Source: Paratinospora sagittata (Eukaryota; Streptophyta; Magnoliopsida; Ranunculales; Menispermaceae). From it: DNA of 64,000 bases. The stretch covers positions 15,810,438 through 15,874,437 of the forward strand of contig CM069598.1 in assembly GCA_035771175.1 (NCBI GenBank). The letters are read 5' to 3'. The position numbers were made by a program, and so were the translations under genes. Below, piece after piece: positions 10,682 through 23,785 of this stretch (within the stretch, counting starts at the first letter, position 1; each line of letters opens with the position of its first letter). The notes under the pieces were generated by a model. That model saw only the letters and a program-made list of their open reading frames with translations. It was not told the DNA's origin and did no database searches.

Positions 10682-13633
10682 TGTGACGCCCCGAAAATTA
10701 TTTCATCTAGCCCATAACCCAATTGCACTTTGCCCAAACTCTATGTGTTGCCTTGATATGTTTGGTGTTTGTTTGATGGTTGTTTAATGTTTGTATAGTT
10801 GATGCTTGATAATGTATATAAATATGTGTATCATAAATTGTATATGGGTCATGTTAAATTAAATTAAAATGCATATGTTATTATTTATGCATGGGTCCAT
10901 TAAACCATGAATTGATATGAGTTAGGATTGATTGAATAAAAGGATAAATGAGAATGAAAATTTGGTGTATTAAATGAATTGGACATTTAAAATACATGGA
11001 AGCATGAAATTGATTAAAGTACATGTGGTTGGTATGGGTAGTATGGGACCAACACATGTGAAGGTTGGTGCATGAAAGTGGACAAGTGTCTCATGCCCTC
11101 AAGGAAGTGTTAGAATGAGTGGAGGGAATCAAGGAGATAATCAAGGAGGGAATCAAGGAGAGAATCAAGGAGGAAATCAAGGAAGTGCTAGAAAGAGGTG
11201 AGTGGAGAGAAAGGAAAGAAGAAGAGAAAGAAAAGAAGAGAAAGGAAAGAAGAAGAGAAAGAAGGAGAGAGTTGCAGGAGGAAGATCCCTGCGACATTTT
11301 CATCAAAGAGGTGGATCTTTGGAATATATGGTCAGATTGAGCTCAAAAGTTTTCAGCAAGTTCGTAGCTTATGGTTATTCATTCTGGTCGGTGGAGATCT
11401 TGATCAGAGGTTTCTTCTAAGAGATCTAACCTCTCAAACAAAGCTGGTCGGAAAGTCTGGATATCTCGCGCCGTTTTGCTCAAACTTCTGGATCTCCATA
11501 ATCTACCGTTGGATGGATATAAAATTTGGGTATGTCGTATACAACTGATAGTTCTGCATTCTGAATAGTGGAGATCTTGATTTAGGGTCTCTTCTGAGAG
11601 ATCTAACCTCTGAAACAAATATGGTCGGAGATTCTGGATTTCTCATGGTGTTTCGCTCAAACTTGTAGATCTCCTAAATCTACCGTTGGATGGATATAAA
11701 ATTTGGGTATGTAGTGTATAACTGATATTTCTGTATTATGAACGGTGAAGATGTGTATTAATTTAGTATTTTGAGTGATATAGTCATCTGAGTTTGAGTA
11801 TTTGCAGTAGGAAAGGAGAAATTGTCTGATTAGAGACTTGTTCATCAAATATACTTATCTTTTCGGTCCACCGTTGGATTGGGCTGATATTTGGACAGAA
11901 GGTTTGTATCTTCAAATACTTCAATCTGTACGGTTGATTTTGTGATTACATATTTCTGTTGGTATATTGATACATCTGAACAGAATAGTAAATGAAGAAT
12001 TGGTAGGGTTGCTTGTATTATACCTAAATTTAGAATATGAACTTAGACCTTTCCAAATAGCTTGCATGTCAACTATGTTGACCTAGTTGCCATTGTTGAT
12101 GAACCCATGATGCAAAATCAGTGATATACATGGCTGAACATGGTGACCTAGTGTAAATCGACAATATGGCCTAAGTATGGAAAATTTCATATTTTAGGGC
12201 TTTTGATGCTTTTGGCCTAGAATCGTTGAATTGATGCAACTTATGTTTAATTAAGCATGATTAGAGTTGATTATGCTACTGATTTGGTGGTTGTGACCAT
12301 ATCATGGGTTAGGCCTACTTGTGATCAAGTGACCAAATTTGGGCATGTTTATGCCTAAGGAATTGAAAATCAATATTTTTGATTAATAGAATGGTTTATG
12401 TATGAGAACTATGCATTAGAGGCCTAAGTCATGTGATTTGAGTTGAATGATGGGATTAGATGGGATTTAGGCCTATTGTTTATATGTGGGCTGATTTAGG
12501 GTTGATGTGTAATGTCTATGTGATTGAGCATAGAAATTGATGTATGTTTCAGGATCTTAATTGGGTTGATTCGGTTTGGTGGTCGTGTGTGGTTAAATAC
12601 TCTCGCGAGGCTCGGTTGTGAGTAGACTTCAATTATGATTATATCTTTTATGTCATCATATCACTTATATATTGTATGTTGAAAGCATGAATGTGTTCTA
12701 ATGTTTTGAATGATGCATTGATTTGAGAAAACCTTATGACTTTGGTTGGGCCCATCTATCTGGCTAATAGGGGGACTTAACCTTGTCATAGGAGGGTTTT
12801 AGGAAAGGAAGAGATTGGGGTCAACGGTACGGTGAAATAGACGTGCACTAGTAACCTAAAATAAACATGATTGGGATCAACGGTACGGTGAAATAGACGT
12901 GCACTAGTAACCCAATGCATGTGGAATGTGGATCCAAATTGATAAGCTTTTACTTGCATCGAACTTATTATAAATGCTTGATATCTATATGTTATGAGCT
13001 TTTAATCATGCTACACATTGACATGCATACATGATATTTATTGATGAGTATTGATAGCATATTTGAATTTTATTCACTGGGCACCGTTGGCTCACCCTCA
13101 TTTTCCTCTTTCAGGTCCTTCTGTCCCGAATAAGGGCAAAGGAGTAGTTATATCTTGAGGGCCTTGCCTGCGAGAGAATCCAAAGCCTCGATGTGAGTTG
13201 AGAGGCATTTTGATTGAATTGTGTTTTAAATTATGAAGTATTATATTTTGGATTATGTAATTATAATACTTACCACATTGTAGTATGGGTGAGTTGGGAC
13301 TTTTTGGATAGACCATGTGGGCATATGACGTTTTTATTTGTACCCACAATTTTGGACTTTATGTGTATGTCAATTTTAATGGACTGTAGGGATTATGATT
13401 TTATTTATGGATCATTTTTATGGACTATCTCTTATCTTGGATGATTAATACGGTGGGTAATTTTATTTAGTACCTTTTGATATTATGTCGTTGTTTGAGA
13501 TAAGGCTCGTAGGGTCTCAACCACCTCACGGGAGTTGAGGAGTGGTCTAAGATGCCTACGCCGGGCGTCCCGTCCCGGCATTCCGCACGCCATTCCCTGA
13601 GGGGTTGGTGGTTCGGGGTGCGGGGTCGCCACA
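10682..13633 (+). repeat. 3' LTR of the gypsy element
   Basis: This complete 2952-bp LTR starts tgtgacgccccg and ends cgccaca, immediately before the target duplication. It is preceded by a purine-rich tract (aaggtgggtgtga, 10669-10681). A GA-rich region (11105-11270) with tandem ggaatcaagga units gives spurious ORFs on both strands. A 56-bp tandem duplication at about 12813-12912 is absent from the 5' LTR, so it arose after insertion or was present only in one template. Confidence 0.95.
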
Positions 13634-13638
13634 CTATG

Positions 13639-16600
13639 TATTATTTTTTTTTCTACTAGTATGTCAATTTTTGAATTCTATATCCATATTTTTATTATTA
13701 TATATTTTTTCTTTTTTCAATCTATGGTTGGTATTGTCCTAAATTCTCTAAGTCTTCGGATTTATGCCAATAAGCAGGTTAATTTCTCAATATCTTAAAG
13801 AGAAAATCATCATTTACCATTTACCAATTATGAGAATTAAATAAGCAAATAAAATACATAAAAGAATCATAATTATGTATGATGTTGAAACAATAATCAG
13901 AATAACTCAGCAATGCATGCCCAGTATGCCAATTTAACATCAACATAATAAAAATTGCAGTGATAATACAAAGGAGACAAGTCAGAACATCTGCGCCCAT
14001 ACACAGTGTGCCTCACGAATCCTCTTAATATCAAGCACACTAATCAATAACATGCCTTGGGTTTTATCCTTTAGCATTTATTTAAGTTTTAACTTTAGCC
14101 ACGATGAGAACCCCGTCCCATCAATTACTTTCTTTGGACCACTAGTTATACGACTGGTTTTACAACACCCCAGTCAGGGTATCATGTTCCTCGTATTAAC
14201 TGAGCGAGGAGGTTCTCGTTAGAACTCTGAATTATTTACCTCTGGACAAAGTTGTCATTACTCCTAGCTTCAACTTTTCCGCATGACGCCCTCGTAGCCC
14301 ACTCCGCTGGCCAAACACACTCAACAATCATCACCTTACTATCACTCAACCTCCAAGTAGCACAACCCCTACTGGATCTACCCGCGGGAGGGAACGGGAA
14401 CTGATTAATCCGTTGATCAAACGGTTGACCGCCTAATCCGTAGATTAGGTGGTTGACCCACTAATCTGCTGGTCAGACGGTAATACAACATCTGCAGATA
14501 CTCTAGAGATCCAGGGTTGACGTGATTTTTGTGTTTATGCCTATCAGGCAAACATGTATCCTAATGTTTGATCACTTTATTCTTTTAATCATTAATCACA
14601 TTTTATCATTTAGAAGTTTGATTAATGCAGCAATATGTGAGTGATTGATAAATTGCGGAAAACTATGCATAAATGCATGTAAATGCATATAAAGTATAAG
14701 TAGGATATTCTACAAAAAATTATCTTTCTTGAAATATAATTTCCTATATGATGCCAAAATAAAATCTCGATAGTCGGTTAATTAACGACTTAATAGCTAA
14801 TCATATATTGTTTATTATCTTTAGAAAAAGTGTAAATTTGTAAATCTATCAATCATGTTCTCTTAAATGAGCCAATGTGTCATAACAGAGTCGCATAGGT
14901 GATTTAGATAAATATTATCGACTACTAATCCATTTTTAAAGGGCGGGGATTAGCCGCCTTTGTTAATTAATCAATAGCCTAGGAAAACTCTCCCTAATAA
15001 TCACGATAAACCATCGAATTTGAATACTATTTAAAATATCGACAAAATCGTGATAACTAGGGTATAATTTATTTGATATGATAGTTTATTATTTCATAAA
15101 AACTTATCTCAATATATAAGGTGAGACATGTTACTTGGGTTACACCCGTAACATTTTCGAACCTTAGAGTGATATAGGAAAATTGTCATTTTTATTCCTT
15201 AATTTAGTTATTATCTTTGAATTTTTAAAGTGGAAATCTTTACTAAGATTTTAGTCTTATTTATTTATATTTTATCAATTATTTGATACCAAAGGCATTA
15301 TAGTAATTTTTTATCATCTTCGGGATATATATATCTTGATTGTGTTGGCACCTAAAATTAGGTATGAAGCCTAATTAAGCTTGGTTGGATAAATTTGGCT
15401 CATGTTTATTGAATTTGCATTAAGTTGGCTAATTGGACTCATAAGGTTTTGATTAATTTAAATGGGTCAAGTCAATGCAGCTTGATTGTGTTGATTATGC
15501 ATATGGGTTAATTGTTGTTGAAGCCAATTTTGACCCGCCCCACAAGTCGCAAGATACTGTCCCTCCTACGGGCCCCCAAGTTTGACAGGCCTCTAAGTTG
15601 GGCCATCGGGCCTATGGGCGCCCACGTAGAGCATGCCATAAAGGCAGGTCTCGGGGGGTTTTGTTTTTCTTCTTAGAAAAAAAACCTCTTATTAGTGTGA
15701 GAGGGTGAGACTTCTGATGCGTCTTAGCTAAGAAGAACACATAGTCGATGTAAGACTAATATCTGGAGTTGAGCACATAGTTGGTGCAAGGTCTGACCAA
15801 CACCAAGTAGATGAACATGTGGAGGAGATGATTTGATCTGGAAGTGCGAACTTTTCGACTTATTTGTTAGCTAGATCTGAGAAGAAGAGAGAAAGAAATA
15901 GGGCTATCGTAAGGAACACCGATGTGGTGCCGGCCAAGGACCCTCTGATGCTTAAGTTAGAGCTTGTTCAAGACTATAACACTAATTCTTGTAGAAAATT
16001 GCACGTACCTTATGAGGAGGGTTGTAGGTCTATTTATAGAAGAGGTCCTCTGGCCGGGGTGGCTAGCTGCCCAGTAGGCATGTGCCACATGTCATCTCGC
16101 AGTTGGTCGAGGTGAGCTAGATGATCTCATTTATTCCAAAAAGGTCGAATCAGATAAACACCATCTTCCTAGTTCATCTCTATTTCGTTTCTGTGTCGAA
16201 GTCTGCATCCAATACATATATCTACACCTGATTTCTCGAGATGCAGCGTGTTGGGAAAGATTTTTTTCTCCTCTGCAGTCTTATCTAGAATGGTCAGCTC
16301 GGTTCTCTGCCGAGCTGATCCAAACTGAGTTGAGTTGTCGTCAATAACTTGTTTCTGGGATTTCCATAAAACATAATCTCGCCTACTTGGCTCGGCTAAG
16401 TGCAAAAGGTTGCGGCGACCCTTAGGTTTGCCGAGCTAATCTGTTTGTGAGCCGATATGTCTTTGAGCTATAAAACCCGTAACTCGAGTACTAGTTCTTT
16501 TACCATCACATCGGCTCGACAACTCTTCAGTGTAATATTATTTGGCTTTTAAATGCTAGGTCAGCTCTTACAGAGCTGATGGTCCAACATTTACCCCTCA

Positions 16601-17379
16601 AGCCTTTCAGCTCTAGCAGAGGTGAGAGACTTATTTTCATTATAGATTTTCTTCGAGATTTGTGACATGAGATATATCCTACGAACGATACGTAATTGTT
16701 CATTTGATCGGCCCGAAGCTGTTGAATCTTCCTCAGTATTTGTGGATCGTGCACCTTTAGATCCATACATCGTGACAGTTCGACTGCTTGGCTCGGAACC
16801 ATAAGATGGTCCTTGAGATCCACAACTTTTAGAAGCTTTCGTGCCAAAAGTCGTGTCGGTTCAGTGCTCGGCTTAAGGTTGTTGGATATTCCTCGAGATT
16901 TTAGTCATACCACATCTAATGGGTCTGTATCGAGCAGCAGGTCCTTCTTTATATAATGGTCTCTAATCATTTGATGATACCCTTTCAAAGCATCTGTCGT
17001 AGCTCAAAATTTTACCAGCTTGGCTTTTCTTCTGCTCGATATTTTTCCTGCTCTTCTTTGTCTTTCCTTTAAGTTATTTGTATTTATGTCTTTCCTTAGA
17101 GGTTTCATGGACGAGCACATTAGGTCATCGAGTTGACGAGATTTCCTCAGACAATGAAGTGACTGAGTCTGAGCCTGGGTTTGATGATGCCGAACCCGTG
17201 CTCGGTGTCGATTACACAATAAACCTTATTCTTTCTTTTGTAAAAAATGGCCAACTCTCTTATCTTCGAGTTCTGCTCGACATCCCTTCATCTGCTTGAA
17301 TGCGAGTTTCCTGTCACAACGACAAACCTAGCAGACCTAAGGAAGGCGAGGTGGCCTTTCACACTCATTTCTTCTAGTA
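13639..17379. other. Non-coding, probably old retroelement debris
   Basis: No supported gene. Positions 14405-14482 hold three imperfect units of about 27 bp, two of which fold into hairpins (cctaatc-cgta-gattagg; ccgtt-gatca-aacgg). The part 15500-17200 is richer in GC, with recurrent ctcggc/gccgag words and a TATA-like ctataaaa at about 16468. That is typical of LTR sequence but not assignable. Confidence 0.4.
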
Positions 17380-17730
17380 CGGGGTTACCTTACCATTGCC
17401 CAAAGTCTTTTTTCATTTGTTGGTCGACCTGAGGGTCGCCCTAGGTTAGCTCAACTCAAATTTCTGGCGAGCTTTTTTGGGCTTGATGGTGCTGTGGAAA
17501 GAAAAATAGTGGCCAAAATTCAACTCGACGTTTAGGCTGGGCTACCAGCTCAACCTTCACCCAGGCTGCTCGGGTTGGTACTATGTTAGCTCGTGGGTGA
17601 CCAAAGACAAGCGTCATCCCTTAGTGACTGAGAATCCCACGGCCAATAAGGGTTGAAAGGACACCTGGTTCTTTGTTTCAGGGAACTGGGCTGAGAAGGT
17701 CGGCGTGCCCACCAAGTTTCAACACTTAGG
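17380..17730 (+). pseudogene. Gypsy-type gag-like relic (PF04195-like)
   Basis: Two frames carry conserved blocks of the plant family called 'putative gypsy type transposon'. The first is FVGRPEGRPRLAQLKFL with LASFFGLDGAV (17412-17520), ending in a TAG. The second is YYVSSWVTKDKRHPLV, then NPTANKG-stop-KDTWFFVSGNW (17580-17700), where the stop is TGA at a position usually occupied by Trp. It is interrupted by stops and a frame change and has no start codon. It is cut off at 17730 by the copia LTR that follows. The assignment rests on remembered family motifs. Confidence 0.55.
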
Positions 17731-19387
17731 TGTTAGCTTAATGACCCTCACCCTTTGCACTTTTGATGATTCCAAACAATATTTTATGTTATCTAACTTG
17801 TGTGTTAAGTATGTTTCAGTTTAATGTGTTATAAGTCTTAAAGTCAGAAACATAAACAATACCCTCATCAAGCGTAGAAGTTCCAAAAGCAAGACCTGAA
17901 GCACAAATACCAAGGAATTCTAATGTGTAAACAAAGCAAGTTATCTAAAGTCAAGACAAAGCTAAACTGAAGTCAACCGAAGATCAAAATACAAGAACGG
18001 AACGTCTCAAAACGTTGTAACTGCTTTAGATCTTTTTGGTTGTAAGTTTCTTTCAGTAATTGATCAACTACTTCTCTTTATTGTGTGTTTAACCAAATCA
18101 AATTCTATTTCACAAAGGTTTTTAACCCTTCGATCTTACTTGAAGATTTAACAGTGGTTTAACTCGGTTTCTATTGTTTTATCGCCCATAGAACTTAAGC
18201 GGTATTATGGATATGTGCACGATTCCCAAGAACCCGTGGAATGCACTCCTACTCTGTGGAACGCACTCTTGTGGCAAAAACACGTCTCATTTGCCTCGGA
18301 TAAGCTGAAACGCACTCCAGCAAGGAGAAACACGTTTCAGGTACAAGGTAAAGAGTGTGCATAACTCTCGGGTCTAGTGAAATGCGTTCCAACTGTACAA
18401 AACCCGTTTTAGTGTGTTTTTGCCCCGCGCTCTCTGAAACGAGTTCCAGTTGGGTTGACAAAAATTACTCATTTTTGTCTCGGGTCTCGTGAAACGCATT
18501 TCAGCTAGTGTGTGAAAGTTTGTTGTTTTCTCTCCAACTACATGAAATGCACTCTACTTTCCTTAAATGCACTCCGATCTATTTTTTCCATTTTTTTTCT
18601 CATTTTTGAGTTTTAAACTTGAGCAACCATTGTGGGCCATTGATTTCACTAAGCATGATTAAATCTTTTAATCCTAGCCATTCATAATAGGTTTAAGGTT
18701 TTGAACCATAGTTTTCTATTTAAACAATCATTAAACCCTATTCAAAACACTTAGAACTTTTAATATCATTTCTGAAACTGTTTTTCTCTGCAATTAAAGG
18801 CAACCACCATTGATGATTTGAATACACATGCTAATGCACTGAGATTCTGGTATTTTCACTTTAACAAAAGTTGTTCATCATCTTGAGCTATATTACATAT
18901 CTCGTTTCTGATTTGTTTTGAGGTAATATCTTTTTTATTATTCGACTTTCTACCATGCATGCTTTTAGTATTAAAGTGGCTGAGAAATTCTGTAAGAGAT
19001 AATCTAAAGCTGTACTTTGTTTCTTTCTTGGAGTTTGTTCCCTTGTTGAACAATTTTTTTATTGATTAATTATTGTATCACTGAAATCTAGCAAGTGTTC
19101 TAGTTGGGAAGATTCTCCTGCGGAGAATCAAAGTTTGTATTCGGTTGAATTCTCACCCGTGAAGTAGGATCAGTTTAGTGAGAGGTTTTAGAAATCCTAG
19201 TCGAGGAGACTAGGTAGTAGAGGTAGGCTTATTGGAAAGCCGAACCACTATAAATCGATGCGCATTGTCTACTTCACTGCACTTTTTACATTCCTGTGTT
19301 ATTGTTTGTTCACGAATATTAATTGTTTGAGAAAGATCTTGAAAAATTCGTCAACACCCAATTCACCCCCCTCTTGGGTGTCTATCA
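17731..19387 (+). repeat. 5' LTR of a second copia element
   Basis: The LTR begins tgttagcttaatg and ends ...gtctatca at 19387, two bases before a tRNA primer-binding site. The inner sequence (ttttgatgattccaaac near the start; repeated aaacgcactcc words at 18240-18580) resembles SIRE/Maximus-type copia LTRs. About 1.66 kb. The matching 3' LTR is not seen, so the left boundary is inferred from the TG start. Confidence 0.6.
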
Positions 19388-19389
19388 AG

Positions 19390-19401
19390 TGGTATTAGAG
19401 C
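19390..19401 (+). other. Primer-binding site (initiator tRNA-Met)
   Basis: tggtattagagc differs from the standard plant copia primer site tggtatcagagc at one base (C to T). It sits 2 bp after the LTR end, where reverse transcription is primed. Confidence 0.75.
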
Positions 19402-19445
19402 AAGTTTTTCCTGCAAAAGTATCTAACATTAATTCTTTTGAGATT

Positions 19446-19745
19446 ATGGCAGGAAGTGACATTGTTAGGGGCGTCTTCAATGAAGGATTATCATCCCATC
19501 GACCACCACTATTTGAAAGAGATAACTATTTCTGTTGGAAAACTCGGATGCGTTTTTACATTAGAGCTCAAGGTGTAGAAATGTGGGACATAGTGATAAA
19601 TGGGTTCCTGCCACCCACAAAGATTGAGGATGGTGAAATTGTGATGAAAGCAAGGCATGATTGGTCGCCTAGCGAAAAGAAACTGGAGCAACTAAATAAC
19701 CAAGCCATTAATATATGGTTCAAAGATCAAGGTGATAAAAACTAA
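19446..19745 (+). pseudogene. Copia gag N-terminus, truncated
   Basis: ATG 19446 opens about 99 codons ending TAA 19743-19745. The start (MAGSDIVRG) leads to RPPLFERDNYFCWKTRM and EMWDIVINGFLPPT, the DUF4219/UBN2 signature at the N-terminus of copia gag. The rest of gag and all of pol are missing. The open frame continues upstream through the primer site, so the ATG was chosen by family pattern. The element was probably cut at this point by a deletion. Confidence 0.8.
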
Positions 19746-20326
19746 TTCATACTATATTTGGTTCTACGTTTCATTGTTTGGATTGCAATTCTACCAAAAG
19801 AAAAACGAAACGGAAAAACAGAGTAAGAAAGAAAAGAAACAAAGAGTAGCATTGCAAGAAGCTTTATAAAAAATGTTCTCCAAAAGTTACAGATTAGAAT
19901 ATGTAACTTATATTTATACCACACAAATAACAGCCTACTGTACACATGGCCTAGTACTCCTGTTGATCTATCGGACTACCATCTAACAATCTCTTAAACT
20001 TTCGTGTTGTTCTTGAGATGATGCTGAGGTGGCTGTTGAGGTACCAGCTAAAGTGTCAAGATTGTCATCTCTAACAATCATGATAAACTCAAGAGGTATG
20101 ATAGCCAATGGACGTCTCCAATGATAGTGCACGATCATATGCTATAAATAAGGATGGCAATGCTGTTTGATCTCCACAAGAGGTAGCTAAGAGTGTCATA
20201 TCATATATTGTATGAATAAGCATAGTGGTTTGTATAAATAAGATAAAAATGTGGTATTGTATGAATTATATGTATGAAGTTATAAAAAACAAAAAATGCT
20301 TGTAAAATATAGACATATATGTATGA
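19746..20326. other. Non-coding, unassigned
   Basis: No gene supported. On the minus strand the part 20100-19860 looks like the tail of another retroelement, but no domain is clear enough to name. Confidence 0.3.
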
Positions 20327-22757
20327 AGTTGTGTTTGGTATACATTTTAAAAATAGTTTTCAAAAAATGAAATATGATCTCATTTTTTAATTAATTTGTA
20401 ATTTTTGAAAATGTGTTTGGTATCATATCAAAAAATGTTTCTTCTTTTTCAAAAATTTGAAAACAAAGAAAATTACTTGTTTGTTTTATTCTAGGATTCC
20501 ACACAAATTAAGTAAAAAAAAAAAAGCGCTTCCATAGGTCCCATTAAATACAAACCAACTAATGAAAAACTAAGGACCCGTTTGACAACTCTATTTAAAT
20601 AGAGCTTTGTAAAAATATTGTGTTTGGTAAGAATTTTAAAACCTCTAAAAAAATAGATGTTTACCAAAAGTAGAGGTTAAACTTCTATTTAAAAAAGTGA
20701 AAAAATTTTGCTTTGTTTTTTAAAGGCTAAACCTCTATTGCCAATAGAAAAAGAGCCTAAAAAAAAACATAAATTTTTTTTAAAAAGTCCCAAATTGCCC
20801 TCTTCTAAACTCTTCCCCTTCTCCACAACGACTCTCTCTTCTCTGCGCCTCCTTCTCTCTTCTCTATGATTTCTCTTTTCTCTACCCCTCTCTTCTCTGC
20901 ACTTGCGATATCTTCTTGTTTTTCTTTTTACTTGTGGCTACAATTTCTTCTTGTCTCTGTTCTCTACAATTTGTTTTTTTGGTGTGTGTATGGTGGATAT
21001 TAGGTTTTAACTTCTTTAGGTCAAGATTGTAAAAGGAGAGAGACGTAACAATTAGGGTTTCGACCTTGGACGAAGAAGAGGGAAAGAATATATGTTTTCC
21101 TAAGATCAGAATGTTTTGATTTTTGGATGTGAATGAATGTTCTTTTGTTTTTAAGGATAAAAAATCATAGTGTTGCGTTTTGATTTTTTAGTTTTTCTGC
21201 TTCTTCTATGTATCCAAGCTTTGCTCATTTCGAATGATCGTTAATCTTTTTTTTTTAAATTATTATTGAGCTTGTTGATTTTGGTTTCTTCATTTGTTTA
21301 ACTAATCATATTGCCACTGCTGCAACAACAGATGTAGTGATGTTGTACCCAAAAAAAAGAAAGAAGAAGATATAGTGATGTTGGTGATATTTGTCTATTC
21401 ATTTCAATTTTACAACTTATCTTATCCACAAGGAAACATTTTTCCCTTTTTTGTTTTGGGTTTTTTCCTCTTTTGATATTCAATTAACATAATCTGGTTC
21501 TATATACATTGTAATATTTAATTTATAATATTCGTTACTGATTAATATACATATTATTGAGTTTGTTTCCTTCTATTGTCTTCTTTCCCACCTTCGTTCA
21601 CTGAACTCAAGTTGAGATTTCTCGTAGCTTTCTCAACTTATTTATAAAAAAAAAAATGGAACTCTCTCTGTCTCTACACCAGGACACCAGAGAAGGGCTC
21701 CCTCTTTGCAGAGTGGAGAGAGGGTTTTCTCTCTGGCACGCGGCAAAGAGGAAAGTTTGGCTTCCTCTCTACAACGTAACAAAGAGGTCTCTGGAGTGCG
21801 GCTAAGAGGTTCCTTCTCAGCTGTTGTTTTTTTTTTAATTTTTTTTTATGATTTACACTTTTGATGCATTTTTTACAATTTAATTTTTTGTTTATTATGG
21901 TGCTTTTAAAAAAAAAAAATCTTCTATTTTTTTTTGTTTGTTTGCTTTTATCATATGCTATTATTTGTTTATATATATACTTTTGGCATGATTTGTTTCA
22001 ATTTAATTTTTTGTTTATTCTTGTGCATAATTTTTTTTAGTAAATGGTTGATGAGTTCAAAATTTAAAAATAAAAATGAAAAATGAAATTATAATTATAA
22101 TTTAATTAATAACAAAGATAATTTTTATTATTTAAAATATAACTTGTTTATTCAAAAAATAATAATTGTCAATTACTTATCTCAATAACGAAGATAATAT
22201 TATAATCTTTAAAAAATAACTTATTTATTTTATCTACTTTTGTATTGTCACGTGGATCATAAATAAATTATTAAATTATTAAATTATTTATATAATTATA
22301 ATAATATAATATTTGAGAAATATTTAATTTAACTTTTTGATATTTTTATTGTAGATAATATAATAGTAAAAAAATATTTTGATAAAAGACATCAAATAAC
22401 CCTCTAATAAGAGAATTAAGTGTTGGTTACCGAACGCTCTAAATCTAATTCAAAACTAAAATTAAATGTTAAAACATTGGTTACCAAACAATACATTTCA
22501 AATAAACTCTACTAAATAAGTTTTTTATTAAAGTAAAGCTAAAAAAAATAAAGCTTATTTTTTAAGATTAGAATTGTCAAACGCTATATAAAAAAAATAA
22601 CTTTTGCTAATTTTCTAAAAACAAACCTTTTCTTTCTTTTTTTTCTAAAAACAGTTTTTGAATCATATTAAACCAAACAAGTTTTATGCAACTTTTTTGG
22701 TTTTTTGTCTTTAAATCCAAAAAATTAATTAAATTTAAATTATATACCAAACGACAT
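20327..22757. mobile_element. Two nested hAT-like non-autonomous elements
   Basis: Two pairs of inverted ends are visible. The inner pair is cgtttgacaactcta (about 20579) against the reverse complement of tagaattgtcaaacg (about 22568-22583). The outer pair is gtttggtata (about 20333) against tataccaaac (about 22742-22751). The gtttggyaa word near the tip is typical of plant hAT MITEs. There is no transposase, only AT-rich sequence, pyrimidine-rich blocks (20800-20950) and poly-A/T runs. Target duplications were not found, so boundaries are approximate. Confidence 0.35.
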
Positions 22758-22937
22758 TTCCGTAGCTACAAGATGTAAATATATGCATGCAACACCAGCA
22801 ATTAAACTTAGACTTGCTTGGTTTGCTCAAAGTTCAAATCATCTCTTAAAGCCCATGGATAATGGTAGTTTTATGATATTGGGTATATACCCTTACATCT
22901 ATGCATGTATCCTGAAGAAATTATCTCAGGCGTAGGC

Positions 22938-22939
<2 letters not shown>

Positions 22940-22998
<59 letters not shown>
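22940..22998. repeat. (AT)n microsatellite
   Basis: An uninterrupted AT dinucleotide run of about 59 bp, about 290 bp upstream of the PP2-like start codon. Likely length-polymorphic. Confidence 0.97.
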
Positions 22999-23000
<2 letters not shown>

Positions 23001-23288
23001 ATGTGTGATTCTAATGTATGCTAAAGGTAGGTGCCTAAAACTGTATGGTACATATCCAAGAGGCTTGAGGTCCGCGTTCTATTTTCAAATTCCCGGCGTT
23101 GACATGTCATAATTGAGCATAAAAGAGGAGGAAAATGATTTGAACGATAATAGGGCCCCATTGTCATTTAATAGCTAGTAATGTATGCCACACGTTCTGC
23201 TGTGTACAGACAACCGCGTGGACTTGGATCTTGACTTTGTTAAGAAGAAGAAGATCAAGAAGAAGAAGGGGATGATGATCAGGAACAA

Positions 23289-23508
23289 ATGCTTGAGATG
23301 ATGAATGATCTCCGAAAACGTTTTTGTGGGATGAGAGAGCAAACCTCATCGTCTTCCGCAGATCATAATCTTCCACACAACTATGCAAACATCATAAAAG
23401 GAGAAGACGCAGCCACCAAGGACGGTGGTGGCGGCTCCTCATCAACACACAAAGAAGAAACCTTATTGGATCGACTTCACTCTGGGATCTTCTTAAACCA
23501 AAAGAAGA
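23289..23508 (+). pseudogene. PP2-like lectin gene, exon 1 (5' part)
   Basis: ATG 23289 opens 73 codons plus one base. The C-terminal half (PHNYANIIKG; LLDRLHSGIFLNQKK) matches the start of phloem protein 2 family proteins (PF14299), whose next residues are normally KYW. That continuation is exactly what begins at 51532 (YWIETK). PP2 proteins are phloem-sap lectins that bind chitin-type sugars and take part in defence. For the frame to join, exon 1 must end after 23508 (phase 1), but the bases there are gggc, not gt. The nearest donor-like site is GCAAGT at 23511, in the wrong phase. Most likely the first exon of the same gene as 51532-52313, now disconnected. Confidence 0.65.
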
Positions 23509-23785
23509 GGGCAAGTTTAATTTCTCTCCTTACTACCATTAATTTCATGATTCCTTTCCTTGCAAATCCAGCTTTATAATTATTATATGTACAACAAACC
23601 TAATTATAATTGTTAATAATCGGTAGCTCATTCGCATCTAACCCTCGTATAAGGTAAGGCGATTTTAAATCTTAGAGGGCCCGGTATAAGGTGAGAAGTT
23701 AGTGTGCTCTGAGTAAGGCTTGGTCTGGCCTTGTTGGTGTCGTCGTCGGCATTTGCTCTTATAAATTGACAAATATTAATTATTA

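Larger units (their letters stand above)
3523..13633 (+). mobile_element. Ty3/gypsy chromovirus (Tekay/Del-like), defective
   Basis: This is a 10.1-kb LTR retrotransposon with LTRs at 3523-5865 (incomplete) and 10682-13633 (2952 bp). It is flanked by the perfect 5-bp target duplication ctatg (3518-3522 and 13634-13638), so both outer ends are the original insertion boundaries. Domain order is gag, CCHC knuckle, protease, reverse transcriptase, RNase H, integrase, chromodomain. Integrase lying after RT-RNase H marks Ty3/gypsy, and the C-terminal chromodomain marks a chromovirus. It cannot move on its own: there are five in-frame stops, no recognisable tRNA primer-binding site after the 5' LTR, and the 3' end of the 5' LTR is missing. 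Confidence 0.95.

Noticed and set aside
15864..17432. Several ORFs of 60-110 codons
   Set aside because: No conserved motif, mixed strands, and the surrounding sequence looks like retroelement debris.
18249..18461. Minus-strand 70-residue ORF
   Set aside because: It lies in the short repeats of the copia LTR and has no support.
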